A DNA stretch of 64,000 nt from Planobispora longispora (GTDB lineage Bacteria; Actinomycetota; Actinomycetes; Streptosporangiales; Streptosporangiaceae), in NCBI RefSeq assembly GCF_016863135.1, contig NZ_BOOH01000012.1, positions 124,001 to 188,000 on the forward strand, read 5' to 3'. Below the pieces are notes generated by a model that searched no databases, was not told where the DNA came from, and worked only from the letters and a program-made list of their open reading frames with translations. Shown one piece after another: positions 51,579 through 60,596 of this stretch. Every line of letters starts with the position of its first letter. Within the stretch, counting starts at the first letter, position 1. The translations under genes were made by a program, and so were the position numbers.

Positions 51579-54500
51579 GTGAAGACACAAGACCGCCGGA
51601 ACCGCCGTGCCTCAGGGGCGGCCGCCCGGTTCCTACCGGCGAACTGGCGCGTCCGTCCCCGTCTGGTCGCGCTGATCCTCCTCCCGACCGTGGCGGCCGT
51701 GCTGCTGAGCGGCCTGCAGCTCACCACCGCGCTGGCCACCTCCACCGAGTACCGCCGGATGTCCGAGGTGGCCACGCTCGTCGAGCGGCTGGGCACGCTC
51801 TCCCACGAGATGGCCCAGGAGCGGGACCTCACCGCCTGGTACATCGCCGACAACCGGCGCCCGGCCCGGCTGTCCGCCGTCAAGAAGCAGCGCGAGACGG
51901 TCGACAGGGCCGGCGACGAGGTGCTCAAGGCGGTGGCGTCGATCACCGACGACCACGCGGCGCGGGTGCGGAGCGAGGCGTCCCAGGTGCGCCGCTGGCT
52001 GCACGGGCTCCCCGGCCTGCGCAACCTGATCACCGAGGGCAGCGTGCTCCCGCGTGCCGCCCTCGGCATGTACTCGCGAATGATCGCCGACTTCGTCACC
52101 CTCCACGACGACCTCGGCCGCAGCGGCGGCGACGAGCGCCTGATCGGTGACGCGCTGGCGCTGGGCGCGCTGACCCGGGCCAAGGAGCAGCTCGCGCGGC
52201 AGCGCGGCATCCTGCTCGTCGCGCGCCTGGAGGGCGGGTTCGACTTCGACGACCCGGCCGACTTCCTCGGCTCGTACAAGAGCCAGGTGAGCGAGGTGGC
52301 GGCCTTCCAGGCGACCGCCTCGGCCGCCCAGATCCGGCGCTTCCGCGAGCTGGTCAGCGGCGCGAAGGTCGACCGGGCCGACGCCATGCGCGCCCTGGTC
52401 ATGGCGCGCATGCGCGAGAACAAGCCCCTGGGCGTCGTGGGCATCCGCACCTGGTTCGACTCCGCCAGCGCGGCGGTGGACGGCATGCGGACCCTCGAGA
52501 GGGACATGGCCGCCGCGGTCGTCGCGCGCAGCCAGGAGATGCAGAGCGCCGAGCAGCGCAGCGCCATCATCTCCGGCGGCGCGATCCTCGTCCTGCTGGT
52601 GCTGACCCTGTTCATCACCTCCTGGGCGGTCCGCTCGCTGGTCCGCCCGCTGCGCAGGCTGCGCAGCGAGGCGCTGGAGGTGGCCGGATCCAGGCTCCCC
52701 GACACCGTCCGCGCGCTGCGCGACTCCGGGGACCCCACCTCGAAGATCGAGGTTCCCTCCATCGGGGTGACCTCCCTCGACGAGATCGGGGAAGTGGCCC
52801 GGGCCTTCGACGAGGTCCACCGCGAGGCCGTACGGCTGGCGGGCGACGAGGCCCGGCTGCGCGCGAACGTCAACGCGATGTTCGTCAACCTCTCCCGGCG
52901 CACCCAGTCGCTGGTGGAGCGCCAGATCGACCTCATCGACGACCTGGAGCAGGGCGAGCAGGACGACGACCGGCTGGCCAGCCTCTTCAAGCTGGACCAC
53001 CTGGCCACCCGCATGCGCCGCAACTCCGAGAACCTGCTGGTCCTCGCGGGCCAGGAGCAGAGCCGCCGGTGGAGCGAGCCGGTCCCGCTGGGCGACGTGG
53101 TGCGCGCCTCGCTGTCGGAGGTGGAGAACTACGAGCGGGTGACCCTCCGGGTCGAGTCCGGCACCCTGATCATCGGGCAGGCCGTCAACGACATCGTGCA
53201 CCTGGTCGCCGAGCTCGTCGAGAACGCGATCTTCTTCTCGCCGCAGGACACCAAGATCATGGTGACCAGCAACGGCAACGAGATGGGCAGCGTCATCGTG
53301 GCGGTCACCGACCAGGGCATCGGCATGAGCGACGAGGAGCTGATCGAGGCCAACCGCCGCCTGTCCGAACCGCCCTCGGTGGACCTGTCGGTCTCCCGCC
53401 GCATGGGTCTGTTCGTGGTCGCCCGTCTGGCCCAGCGCCACGGCATCCGCGTCCAGCTCCGCCGTCCGGAGACCGGCGGCCTGAGCGCCGTCGTCCTGCT
53501 CCCCCCGCAGGTGGTCGCGCAGGCCATGGCGCCGCAGCCGATCATGTCGGGGGCCCCGCAGCCGGGCACCGTGGGGGCGCTCGGACGCGAGGCCGACCCG
53601 TTCGCCGGGGGGCTGCGGCAGGACCCGTTCGGATCGGCCTCCATGCCGTCGGCCTCCATGTCGTCGATGGAGATGTCCTCCTTCACCCATCCGCCGGCGG
53701 AGGACCCCTTCGCCGCCTCCGGCTCCTTCGGGGCATCGGGTTCCTTCGGGGTGTCCGGCTCCTTCGGGACGTCCGATTCCTTCGGCGGGCGTCCGCGCGA
53801 GGAGCGGCCCCCCTTCGGCATGCCCCCGATGGACGACACGCCGTTCGGCGCGCCGCCCACGCCGAGGGCCGCGGCCGCGCCGCTGCCGGCCCCGGCGGCT
53901 CCGCCGGTCCCGTCGGTCCCGATGGACGCCGCGCCTCCGGCCGCTCCCGTCGGGCCCACGCCCTCCATCTCGGACCTGTGGTCCAAGCCGGTGGTGTCGG
54001 CCTCGGAGGTGGAGAGCCTGTGGTCGTCGCCGTTCACGCCGGCCCCGGCGCCGTTCCCGGCCGCGCCGGAGGCGGCCCCGCCGGGGCCGCCCGCGTCCTT
54101 CCCGCCCGCGTCGTTCCCGCCCGCGGCCGCGGCGCCCCCGGCGCCGTCCTGGCCGGACGCGCCTCCGGCGCCGTCCTGGCCCGACACGTCCGCGGCGGAC
54201 GGCTGGGGGACGCACCGGCAGGAGCCGGGTGAGAACACCCAGACGCTGCCCGCGGTGGGGGTGTCGCCGACCGAGCCCGAGCCCGAGGAGTTCCTGCCCA
54301 TCTTCGAGGCGGTGGGGTCCGACTGGTTCCGCCGCAGCGTCCCGGAGACCGGGGCCGCGGCGGGCTCCGGCGCGGACCTCGGCTCCGACGCCGGTCCGGG
54401 CGAACCGGAGGCCCGCCCGGCCGAGCCGGAGTCCCGTCCGGCGGAGTCTCCGCGACCGCCCGCCGAGCGGCAGGAATGGAGCGGCAGCTCCGCCGACCAG

Positions 54501-54755
54501 GGATGGGCCGCGGCGCAGGCGGCGGCCAAGCCCGCGGAGGGCGGTCTGACCGGCGCGGGACTGCCCAAGCGGGTGCCCAAGGCCAATCTGATCCCGGGGG
54601 CGGCTCCCGCCGCGCCGGCCACGCCGGCGCCCCCGATGCCCCCGCTCTCGGCGGAGCGGGTGCGCAGTCGTCTGTCCAGTTTCCAGCAAGGATCACGGCA
54701 GGGCCGTGCTGAGATGAGCGAGCGGTCCAAGGCCGTCGAGGGAGACATGCAGTGA
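51579..54755 (+). CDS. Conservon 3 sensor kinase (NIT-domain, CvnA-like)
   Basis: A 1058-residue membrane histidine kinase, the longest of the set. Entry NWRVRPRL, TM1 (about 30-52), NIT-like sensor domain, TM2 (about 327-347), HAMP, FKLDHLATRMRRNSEN with His474, and HATPase_c (VHLVAELVENAIFFSP, DQGIGMSDEE). A Ser/Gly/Phe repeat (residues 714-737) and a Pro/Ala-rich stretch lead to the shared C-terminal motifs EEFLPIFEAVGSDWFR, GAGLPKRVPKANLIPG and SAERVRSRLSSFQQGSRQ. The GTG at 51579 has no clear ribosome site. Its stop overlaps the roadblock gene start by 4 nt. Confidence 0.93.
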   Translation: MKTQDRRNRRASGAAARFLPANWRVRPRLVALILLPTVAAVLLSGLQLTTALATSTEYRRMSEVATLVERLGTLSHEMAQERDLTAWYIADNRRPARLSAVKKQRETVDRAGDEVLKAVASITDDHAARVRSEASQVRRWLHGLPGLRNLITEGSVLPRAALGMYSRMIADFVTLHDDLGRSGGDERLIGDALALGALTRAKEQLARQRGILLVARLEGGFDFDDPADFLGSYKSQVSEVAAFQATASAAQIRRFRELVSGAKVDRADAMRALVMARMRENKPLGVVGIRTWFDSASAAVDGMRTLERDMAAAVVARSQEMQSAEQRSAIISGGAILVLLVLTLFITSWAVRSLVRPLRRLRSEALEVAGSRLPDTVRALRDSGDPTSKIEVPSIGVTSLDEIGEVARAFDEVHREAVRLAGDEARLRANVNAMFVNLSRRTQSLVERQIDLIDDLEQGEQDDDRLASLFKLDHLATRMRRNSENLLVLAGQEQSRRWSEPVPLGDVVRASLSEVENYERVTLRVESGTLIIGQAVNDIVHLVAELVENAIFFSPQDTKIMVTSNGNEMGSVIVAVTDQGIGMSDEELIEANRRLSEPPSVDLSVSRRMGLFVVARLAQRHGIRVQLRRPETGGLSAVVLLPPQVVAQAMAPQPIMSGAPQPGTVGALGREADPFAGGLRQDPFGSASMPSASMSSMEMSSFTHPPAEDPFAASGSFGASGSFGVSGSFGTSDSFGGRPREERPPFGMPPMDDTPFGAPPTPRAAAAPLPAPAAPPVPSVPMDAAPPAAPVGPTPSISDLWSKPVVSASEVESLWSSPFTPAPAPFPAAPEAAPPGPPASFPPASFPPAAAAPPAPSWPDAPPAPSWPDTSAADGWGTHRQEPGENTQTLPAVGVSPTEPEPEEFLPIFEAVGSDWFRRSVPETGAAAGSGADLGSDAGPGEPEARPAEPESRPAESPRPPAERQEWSGSSADQGWAAAQAAAKPAEGGLTGAGLPKRVPKANLIPGAAPAAPATPAPPMPPLSAERVRSRLSSFQQGSRQGRAEMSERSKAVEGDMQ
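53718..53789 (+). repeat. Four 18-bp in-frame repeats in conservon 3 kinase
   Basis: Units encode SGSFGA, SGSFGV, SGSFGT and SDSFGG (residues 714-737). They resemble the SFGQ-based repeats of the conservon 1 kinase in composition and in position between kinase core and C-terminal motifs. Confidence 0.8.
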
Positions 54756-55174
54756 ACCACCAACTCAGTCAGGCCGCCCGAGGGTTCAATTGGCTGATCA
54801 CCGAGTTCGTCAAGGAGATGCCGGGCGTCGCCCACGCGGTGATCGTCTCCACCGACGGCCTCCCGCTGGCCTACTCCCAGGGATTCCCGAAGGACCGCGC
54901 CGACCAGCTCGCCGCGATCACGGCGGGCCTGATCAGCCTGACCCAGGGGGCCGCCCGGGTCTTCGAGGGCGGCCCGGTGGTGCAGACCGTGATCGAGATG
55001 CAGCGGGGGCTCCTGCTGACCATGTCGGTCAGCGACGGCTCCGCCCTCGCGGTGCTGGCCGCCCCCGACTGCGACATGGGCTTGGTGGCCTACCAGATGA
55101 CGCTTCTGGCGGAGCGTGCGGGCCAGGCGCTGACGCCTGCCCTGCGCGCCGAGCTCCAGGCGTCCCAGCGGTAG
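54752..55174 (+). CDS. Conservon 3 roadblock/LC7 protein (CvnB-like)
   Basis: A 140-residue roadblock protein, nearly the same length and sequence pattern as the conservon 1 copy: RGFNWLITEFVKEMPGVAHA, SQGFPKDRADQLAAITAGL, PDCDMGLVAYQMTLLAERAG. GTG 54752 overlaps the kinase stop. It should dimerise and act on the GTPase encoded two genes downstream. The DUF742 gene follows after 55 nt. Confidence 0.93.
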   Translation: MNHQLSQAARGFNWLITEFVKEMPGVAHAVIVSTDGLPLAYSQGFPKDRADQLAAITAGLISLTQGAARVFEGGPVVQTVIEMQRGLLLTMSVSDGSALAVLAAPDCDMGLVAYQMTLLAERAGQALTPALRAELQASQR

Positions 55175-55229
55175 CGGATATCACTCGCGGAACGCTGGGA
55201 CAACAACCGAAAAGGAGGGATAGCATCCG

Positions 55230-55598
55230 ATGAATGAGCCGCCGCCTCAGGCCAAGAGCGGGAGAGATCGCCTGATCCGCCCGTACGCTGTGACCGGGGG
55301 AAGAACCGCTCCTCGGACGCAGCTTGCGCTCGAGGCGCTGGTCTCCTCGGCGACTGCTCCGAGCGTGGATCCCTCCATGCTCTCGACGGAGTACCAGGCC
55401 ATCACCATGCTGTGCCGGCAGCTGCGTTCGGTCGCCGAGGTCTCGGCGCTGCTGCGCATGCCGTTGGGTGTCACCCGCGTGCTGATCGCGGACATGGCGG
55501 CCGAGGGCCTGGTGCAGATCCACCATCCGTCGCTGGATGCCGGAAAGCCGGATCTCAGCTTGCTTGAAAGGGTGCTCAGTGGGCTTCGCAGGCTCTGA
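55230..55598 (+). CDS. Conservon 3 DUF742 protein (CvnC-like)
   Basis: A 122-residue DUF742 protein with LIRPYAVTGGRTAP and the winged-helix-like core VAEVSALLRMPLGVTRVLIADM. ATG 55230 follows AAGGAGGG at a 10-nt gap. The C-terminus (LLERVLSGLRRL) is almost the same as in the conservon 1 copy, and it overlaps the GTPase start by about 20 nt in the same way. Function within the complex unknown. Confidence 0.92.
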   Translation: MNEPPPQAKSGRDRLIRPYAVTGGRTAPRTQLALEALVSSATAPSVDPSMLSTEYQAITMLCRQLRSVAEVSALLRMPLGVTRVLIADMAAEGLVQIHHPSLDAGKPDLSLLERVLSGLRRL

Positions 55599-56160
55599 CG
55601 CCGGAATGGCCTCGGCCGGGATGACGTCGACGAAGATCGTCGTCGCCGGCGGATTCGGTGTCGGCAAGACGACCTTCGTCGGGGCTGTCTCCGAGATCAT
55701 GCCGCTGACCACGGAAGCGGTCATGACGGAGGCGAGCGCGGGGGTCGACGACCTCTCACAGATCCCGACGAAGCGGACCACCACGGTGGCGATGGACTTC
55801 GGCCGGGTCTCGCTGGATCGCGACCTGATCCTCTACCTGTTCGGCACGCCGGGTCAGCACCGGTTCTGGTTCATGTGGGACGACCTGGTCAAGGGCGCGA
55901 TCGGGGCGATCGTTCTGGTCGACACCCGGCGCCTGGCCGACAGCTTCCCGGCGATCGACTACTTCGAGGAGGCCGGCCTCCCGTTCGTCGTCGCCCTGAA
56001 CGGCTTCGACGGCGATCACCTGCACGGTGAGGAGGAGGTGCGGGAGGCTCTGACGATCTCCCCCCACATCCCCATCGTCCGGACCGACGCCCGCTCCCGT
56101 GACGCGGTGAAGGCCACGCTCATCACCCTGGTCGAGCACGTCCTGACCCTTCGCGTCTGA
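55579..56160 (+). CDS. Conservon 3 small GTPase (CvnD-like)
   Basis: A 193-residue Ras/MglA-like GTPase with P-loop GGFGVGKTTF, FGTPGQHRFWFMW and NGFD in the G4 place. It is close to the conservon 1 GTPase over its whole length (for example both have TTTVAMDFGR and AIDYFEEA), with an extra GMASAG stretch before the first strand. GTG 55579 lies in the end of the DUF742 gene. A strong terminator follows after 36 nt. Confidence 0.94.
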   Translation: MGFAGSDAGMASAGMTSTKIVVAGGFGVGKTTFVGAVSEIMPLTTEAVMTEASAGVDDLSQIPTKRTTTVAMDFGRVSLDRDLILYLFGTPGQHRFWFMWDDLVKGAIGAIVLVDTRRLADSFPAIDYFEEAGLPFVVALNGFDGDHLHGEEEVREALTISPHIPIVRTDARSRDAVKATLITLVEHVLTLRV

Positions 56161-56196
56161 GGCCGGAGGCTCGAGCCCCGGAGACATCCGGGGCCG

Positions 56197-56248
56197 CCGC
56201 CCCCGTCCGCCCGCCGTACCCGGCGGGCGGACGGGGGCGGTCTTTTTT
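56197..56248 (+). terminator. Strong intrinsic terminator after conservon 3
   Basis: A perfect 20-bp stem (56197-56216 with 56221-56240), 4-nt loop TACC, then TCTTTTTT. It is the only textbook rho-independent terminator with a T tract that I found in the window. Confidence 0.95.
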
Positions 56249-56641
56249 AATTCCGCTTCAAAAGCGACGGCCGTGAAGTCTCGTGACGGCCTCGAAGGCG
56301 AGGTGGGGAGGGATCCGCAAGAGCCGGGAAAGCTCTCGGTTATTTCTGCCCTTGTTCAATGAAGGCCGTCGAATGTGACGGGCGCCCGGAATCCGGAATC
56401 CATCGGCGATCGACGGCCCCGTCATTCCGCAGGGGCGTGCGCTACCATCCTGCCGGTCCTTTGAAAAAGATCGCTCGCGGGAACCGTGCGATCCGGTCCC
56501 GCGCCGGTCGTCAATGCGTCCGCGAGGCTCCGCCGCCATTCATCGGCGCGGTTCTCGCGGCGTCCGGGGAGCGGGTTCCCGGTCGGCGCCCGAACGCGCG
56601 GGAGGCCGTGCCGCGGACCTCTGGCAGACATCGAGGAAGTC
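56249..56641. other. Gap between conservon 3 and the flavin monooxygenase gene
   Basis: No gene is supported. A 93-codon minus-strand frame (56258-56539) has no ribosome site or recognisable domain. The left part (56249-56480) is AT-richer than the rest and may hold the monooxygenase promoter. Confidence 0.5.
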
Positions 56642-57922
56642 ATGCGCGTACTGATCATCGGTGCCGGCGTCGGCGGTCTCACCACCGCGCTGAGCCTGCA
56701 CGCCGCGGGGATCGAGTGCACGGTCGCCGAGTCGGCCGCGGAGCTGCGCCCGCTCGGCGTGGGGATCAACATCCAGCCCCACGCGGTCAGGGAGCTCACC
56801 GAGCTGGGCCTGGGCGACCGTCTCGCCGGGATCGGTGTGGCGACCAGCTTCCAGACCTACACCGACCGCTTCGGCGGCACCATCCTGGCCCTGCCCCGGG
56901 GCCGGGCGGCCGGATACCGCTGGCCGCAGTACTCCGTCCACCGGGGCCTGCTGCAGATGGCGCTGCTGGAGGCGGTGCGCGAGCGGATCGGCCCGGAGGC
57001 GGTGCGGACGGGACTGCGTTTCGGCGACGTCCGCGAGGAGGCCGGGGGAGTCGTGGCGTCGTTGCGGGACGTGCGCACCGGCGGGCGGGCCGAGATCCCC
57101 GCCGACGTGCTGGTCGGAGCCGACGGCGTGCACTCGGCCGTACGGGCGCGGCTGCATCCCGGGGACGGGCCGCTGCTGTGGAACGGGGTCCGGATGTGGC
57201 GCGGGATCACCGAGGGGGAGCCGTTCCTGGACGGGGCCACGCTGGTCGTCGCCGGCTCGAACCGGTCGTGCAAGTTCGTGGCCTACCCCGTATCGCCCGA
57301 CGGCAGGCAGATCAACTGGGTCGCGGAGGTGAAGGTGGACCCCGGCGGGCCGGTCCCGGCCGCCGACTGGTCGCGCGAGGGGCGCCTGGAGGACGTCCTG
57401 CCGCACTTCGCCGGGTGGACGTTCTCCTGGCTGGACGTGCCCGGCCTGATCGCCGGGGCGGGGCGCATCCTGGAGTATCCGATGGTGGACCGGGACCCCC
57501 TGCCCTCGTGGGGCCGGGGCCGGGTGACGCTGCTCGGCGACGCCGCCCACCCGATGTACCCGGTCGGCTCCAACGGCGGTTCGCAGGCCGTGCTCGACGC
57601 CCGCGCGCTGGCGCGCTCGCTCGCCGCCTCCGGACCCGTCGAGGGCCTGGCCGCCTACGAGCGGGAGCGCAGGACCGCCACCACGCCGCTGGTCCTGGCC
57701 AACCGCGAGATGCCCATGGAGCGGATCCTCGCCCTGGTGGAGGAACGGGCCCCGCTGGGGTTCGGGGACGTCTCCGAGGTGCTCACCGCCGAGGAGATCG
57801 CCGAGATGGCGGCCGGTCAGCGGCGGATGACCGACATGGACGTCACGTTCCTCAACGAGCGCCCGTCCTGGAGCGTCGTCCGGGACGCGCCGCCGGGGCG
57901 GGCCGCCGGGACGAGGGCCTGA
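56642..57922 (+). CDS. FAD-dependent monooxygenase, PhzS-like
   Basis: A 426-residue aromatic-ring hydroxylase of the p-hydroxybenzoate hydroxylase class. The dinucleotide fold is IIGAGVGGLTTALSL (residues 5-19), the DG motif is VGADGVHSAVR and the FAD-ribityl motif is LLGDAAHPMYPVGSNGGSQA. The form GSNGxSQAxLDARAL is typical of PhzS-like enzymes, which hydroxylate and decarboxylate N-methylphenazine carboxylate, and of relatives acting on other aromatics. ATG 56642 follows GAGGAAG by about 6 nt. It is convergent with a PhzM-like methyltransferase; core phenazine genes are absent. Substrate unproven. Confidence 0.87.
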   Translation: MRVLIIGAGVGGLTTALSLHAAGIECTVAESAAELRPLGVGINIQPHAVRELTELGLGDRLAGIGVATSFQTYTDRFGGTILALPRGRAAGYRWPQYSVHRGLLQMALLEAVRERIGPEAVRTGLRFGDVREEAGGVVASLRDVRTGGRAEIPADVLVGADGVHSAVRARLHPGDGPLLWNGVRMWRGITEGEPFLDGATLVVAGSNRSCKFVAYPVSPDGRQINWVAEVKVDPGGPVPAADWSREGRLEDVLPHFAGWTFSWLDVPGLIAGAGRILEYPMVDRDPLPSWGRGRVTLLGDAAHPMYPVGSNGGSQAVLDARALARSLAASGPVEGLAAYERERRTATTPLVLANREMPMERILALVEERAPLGFGDVSEVLTAEEIAEMAAGQRRMTDMDVTFLNERPSWSVVRDAPPGRAAGTRA

Positions 57923-57939
57923 GGCGGGCCCGAACGCGG

Positions 57940-57973
57940 CGGCCGGCGGCGCGGGCGCCCGCGCCGCCGGCCG
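57940..57973. terminator. 34-bp perfect palindrome between convergent genes
   Basis: Seventeen bases starting CGGCCGGCGGCGCGG are followed directly by their exact complement, between the monooxygenase stop and the methyltransferase stop. Likely a bidirectional terminator without T tracts. Confidence 0.8.
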
Positions 57974-57987
57974 TGGCACCGCCGCGG

Positions 57988-58995
57988 TCAGACGGGCAGC
58001 GCCTCGATGATGCTCGACCCGGCGGTCAGCTCGACCTGCCGGTTCAGCCGGAGACCGGCCTTGCCGAGCAGCTCGCCGTACTCCGACGCGCTGCGCTCCA
58101 TGCCCTGGCCGAAGATGGCGAGCATGCGGATGTCCACGTCCTTGGAGACGTGCGGGGAGTCGTCGTCGGGCACGACGAACTCCACCAGCAACACCCGGCC
58201 GTCCTCGGCCATGGCCTCCCGGACGTTGCGCAGGATCCGCACCGCGTCCTCGTCGGACCAGTTGTGGATCACGCTGCCCAGCATGTAGGCGTCGGCTCCG
58301 GCCGGGACGGAGGCGAAGAAGTCACCGCTGACGCATTCGCACCGGTCTTCAAGACCGGCCTGCGCGAAGAAGTCCCTCGCGCCCGGGACCACCTGCTCAA
58401 GGTCGAACAGGACGCCGCGCACGTTTGAATGGGCCTTCAGCACGGCGGCGAGCACGTGCCCCTTGCCGCCCGCCACGTCGACGAGGGTCCGCACCCCGGA
58501 GAAGTCGTAGCGGGCGGCCACGGCCTCCGCGAACGGCCACGCCCGGGCCACCATGTAGTCGTCGAACAGCCGTCCCGCGACGGGGTTCGAGGCGAGGTAG
58601 CCGCTGTACAGCGGCCCGTGCCGCTCGACGAAGGCCGACTTCCCGGTGCCCACGGTCCGCGGGAGCGCGCCCAGGCCGTACCAGAAGCCCTCTTCGCCGA
58701 TCATCCGTACGGCCGGGCGCAACGAGTTCGGCACGTCGCTGCGGAGTGTGGCACCCGCCTCCGTCAGCTCGTACACCCCCGGCGCCGCCGTCCTGACGAT
58801 TCCCATGGAGGCGAGCTGGCGGAGCACCCGGCCCAGCGCCGACGGGTCCGCGCCGCAGCGGGCCGCCAGCTCGCCCGTGCTCAGCGGCCCCTCCCGCAGG
58901 TGGTCGGCGCAGCCCAGCTCGGCCATCACGGCCAGGGCGGCGAACCGGGACACCCCTCCGATCGCATCCCATACCGGTGCCTGTGGGTCGTCCAT
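57988..58995 (-). CDS. O-methyltransferase family 2 enzyme, PhzM-like
   Basis: A 335-residue SAM methyltransferase with an N-terminal dimerisation winged helix (ALAVMAELGCADHLREGPLS; ARCGADPSALGRVLRQLASMG in part) and a C-terminal Rossmann domain with LVDVAGGKGHVLAAVL. The catalytic His is likely in SVIHNWSDEDAVRIL. PhzM, hydroxyneurosporene and many polyketide or plant-like O-methyltransferases share this architecture. ATG 58995 follows GAGAGGA by 7 nt; the ATG at 59016 overlaps the ABC ATPase stop. It is the last gene of the transport operon, which suggests that the imported molecule is methylated or that it modifies a product. Confidence 0.87.
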   Translation of the reverse strand: MDDPQAPVWDAIGGVSRFAALAVMAELGCADHLREGPLSTGELAARCGADPSALGRVLRQLASMGIVRTAAPGVYELTEAGATLRSDVPNSLRPAVRMIGEEGFWYGLGALPRTVGTGKSAFVERHGPLYSGYLASNPVAGRLFDDYMVARAWPFAEAVAARYDFSGVRTLVDVAGGKGHVLAAVLKAHSNVRGVLFDLEQVVPGARDFFAQAGLEDRCECVSGDFFASVPAGADAYMLGSVIHNWSDEDAVRILRNVREAMAEDGRVLLVEFVVPDDDSPHVSKDVDIRMLAIFGQGMERSASEYGELLGKAGLRLNRQVELTAGSSIIEALPV

Positions 58996-59015
58996 TGGCA
59001 AGTCCTCTCTGATCA

Positions 59016-59798
59016 TCAGGAAGCGGCGCCCGGGTCGTCGCGCATGCCGCGGACCAGGCGGCCGACCTCGGCACGGAGGTGCACGAACTCGGGATTCTCC
59101 CGGGTGGTGATCTGGTCGCGCGGGCCGGGCAGGTCCACCCGCAGGTCGCCGACGACCGTGGCGGGGGCCTTGGACAGGACCACGACCCGGTCGCCGACGT
59201 AGACGCTCTCGTCGATGTCATGGGTGATGAGCAGGATGGTCATGTCGTGGTGGCTGCGCACGCGCAGGGTCAGGTCCTCCAGGTCCTCGCGCGTCTGCGC
59301 GTCGACCGAGCCGAAGGGCTCGTCCATCAGCATCAGCGCGGGCCGGTAGGCCAGGGCGCGGGCGATGGAGACGCGCTGCTGCATGCCGCCGGAGAGCTGC
59401 CACGGGTATTTGCCCTCGGCGCCGGCCAGGCCGACCTGCTCCAGCGCCTCCGTCGCCGCCTCCCGCCGTCGCGGCCGGTCCATGCCCTTGCGCCGCAGCG
59501 GCAGCGCGACGTTGTCGCCCACCGACATCCACGGGAAGAGGGAGCGGCTGTAGTCCTGGAAGACCACGGCCAGGTCGTCGGGCGTCCGCTCGACGGGCTT
59601 CCCGCCCAGGGTCACCGTGCCGCCGGTCGGGTGCAGCAGTCCGGCGATGGAGCGGAGCAGGGTGGACTTGCCGCACCCCGAGGGGCCGACGATGCACACC
59701 AGCTCGCCCTGGGCGACCTTCAGGTCGACGCCCCCCAGAGCGTGGTGGGCGCCGGGCCCGCTGCCGTAGACGTGGGTCAGGTTCGAGATCTCAAGCAC
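59016..59798 (-). CDS. NitT/TauT-family ABC ATPase (SsuB-like)
   Basis: A 260-residue ATPase: Walker A GPSGCGKST (about 37-45), Q-loop VFQDYSRSLFPWMSV, signature QLSGGMQQRVSIARAL, Walker B LMLMDEPFGSVDAQTRE, and THDIDESVYVGDRVV. It is of the nitrate/sulfonate/taurine group. It lies 9 nt from the last permease stop and overlaps the start region of the methyltransferase gene (TGATG). Drives the two permeases encoded upstream. Confidence 0.93.
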   Translation of the reverse strand: MLEISNLTHVYGSGPGAHHALGGVDLKVAQGELVCIVGPSGCGKSTLLRSIAGLLHPTGGTVTLGGKPVERTPDDLAVVFQDYSRSLFPWMSVGDNVALPLRRKGMDRPRRREAATEALEQVGLAGAEGKYPWQLSGGMQQRVSIARALAYRPALMLMDEPFGSVDAQTREDLEDLTLRVRSHHDMTILLITHDIDESVYVGDRVVVLSKAPATVVGDLRVDLPGPRDQITTRENPEFVHLRAEVGRLVRGMRDDPGAAS

Positions 59799-59807
59799 AG
59801 CGGGTCC

Positions 59808-60596
59808 TCAGGTTGTACGGTTGGCGCCCCGGTGCCAGGACAGCACACGTCGCTCGGCCACCAGGAAGGCCGAGTTGAGCAGGTATCCCAGAACACCGAG
59901 GACCACGATGGTTCCCCAGACGCCGGGCAGGTCGTAGGACCTCTGGGCGTCGAGGAGCTGGAAGCCGATGCCGTTGACGCTGCCCACCAGCTCGGAGATG
60001 ACCATCAGGATCAGCGCCAGCGACAGGCTGAGCCGCAGGCCCGCGAAGATCTTGGGCATCGCGGAGGGCAGGATGACCCAGAACAGTCGCTGGCTCCGCG
60101 ACAGCCCGAAGACCGTGGAGGTCTCCAGGTGCTGCCGGTCGACGTGGCGCGCGCCGTCGCCGGCGTTGAGCAGGATCGGCCAGATGATGCCGGACGTGAT
60201 CGTGACGATCTGCATCTGCGCGCCGATGGAGAACAGCGCGAGGAAGAGGGGAAGCAGGGCGGGGGGAGGGATGGCGCGCCCGAACTGGATGAGCGGGTCG
60301 ATGAACCGGGACAGCAGCGCCGAGCGCCCCAGCATGACGCCGAGGACGATGCCGATCACGCTCGCGAGCAGCCATCCGACGAAGAGCCGGCCGACGCTCG
60401 TGGGGATGTTCTCCAGGGCGGCGTCGGTGAGCCAGAGCCGCTCCGCGGGGCCGGAGAACCACATCTCGTGCATGCGGGCCACGATCGTCGTGGGCGGGGG
60501 GAAGAAGACGTCCTCCGCCGCGCGGGTGGCGACCTCCCAGGCCACCAGCACGACGGGCACCAGCCACAGGCGGCCCAGGGCGCGCAGGAACCGCAT
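59808..60596 (-). CDS. NitT/TauT-family ABC permease (second)
   Basis: A 262-residue permease with five to six membrane segments and the EAA-like loop in SRSQRLFWVILPSAMPKIFAG. ATG 60596 overlaps the stop of the preceding permease (TGATG). Having two different permeases in one operon suggests a heterodimeric channel, whereas classical SsuC or TauC works as a homodimer. Confidence 0.92.
   Translation of the reverse strand: MRFLRALGRLWLVPVVLVAWEVATRAAEDVFFPPPTTIVARMHEMWFSGPAERLWLTDAALENIPTSVGRLFVGWLLASVIGIVLGVMLGRSALLSRFIDPLIQFGRAIPPPALLPLFLALFSIGAQMQIVTITSGIIWPILLNAGDGARHVDRQHLETSTVFGLSRSQRLFWVILPSAMPKIFAGLRLSLSLALILMVISELVGSVNGIGFQLLDAQRSYDLPGVWGTIVVLGVLGYLLNSAFLVAERRVLSWHRGANRTT

Noticed and set aside
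56258-56539. A 93-codon minus-strand frame ending in a helix-turn-helix-like stretch
   Set aside because: The resemblance is limited to about 25 residues, and no start signal or family pattern supports it.
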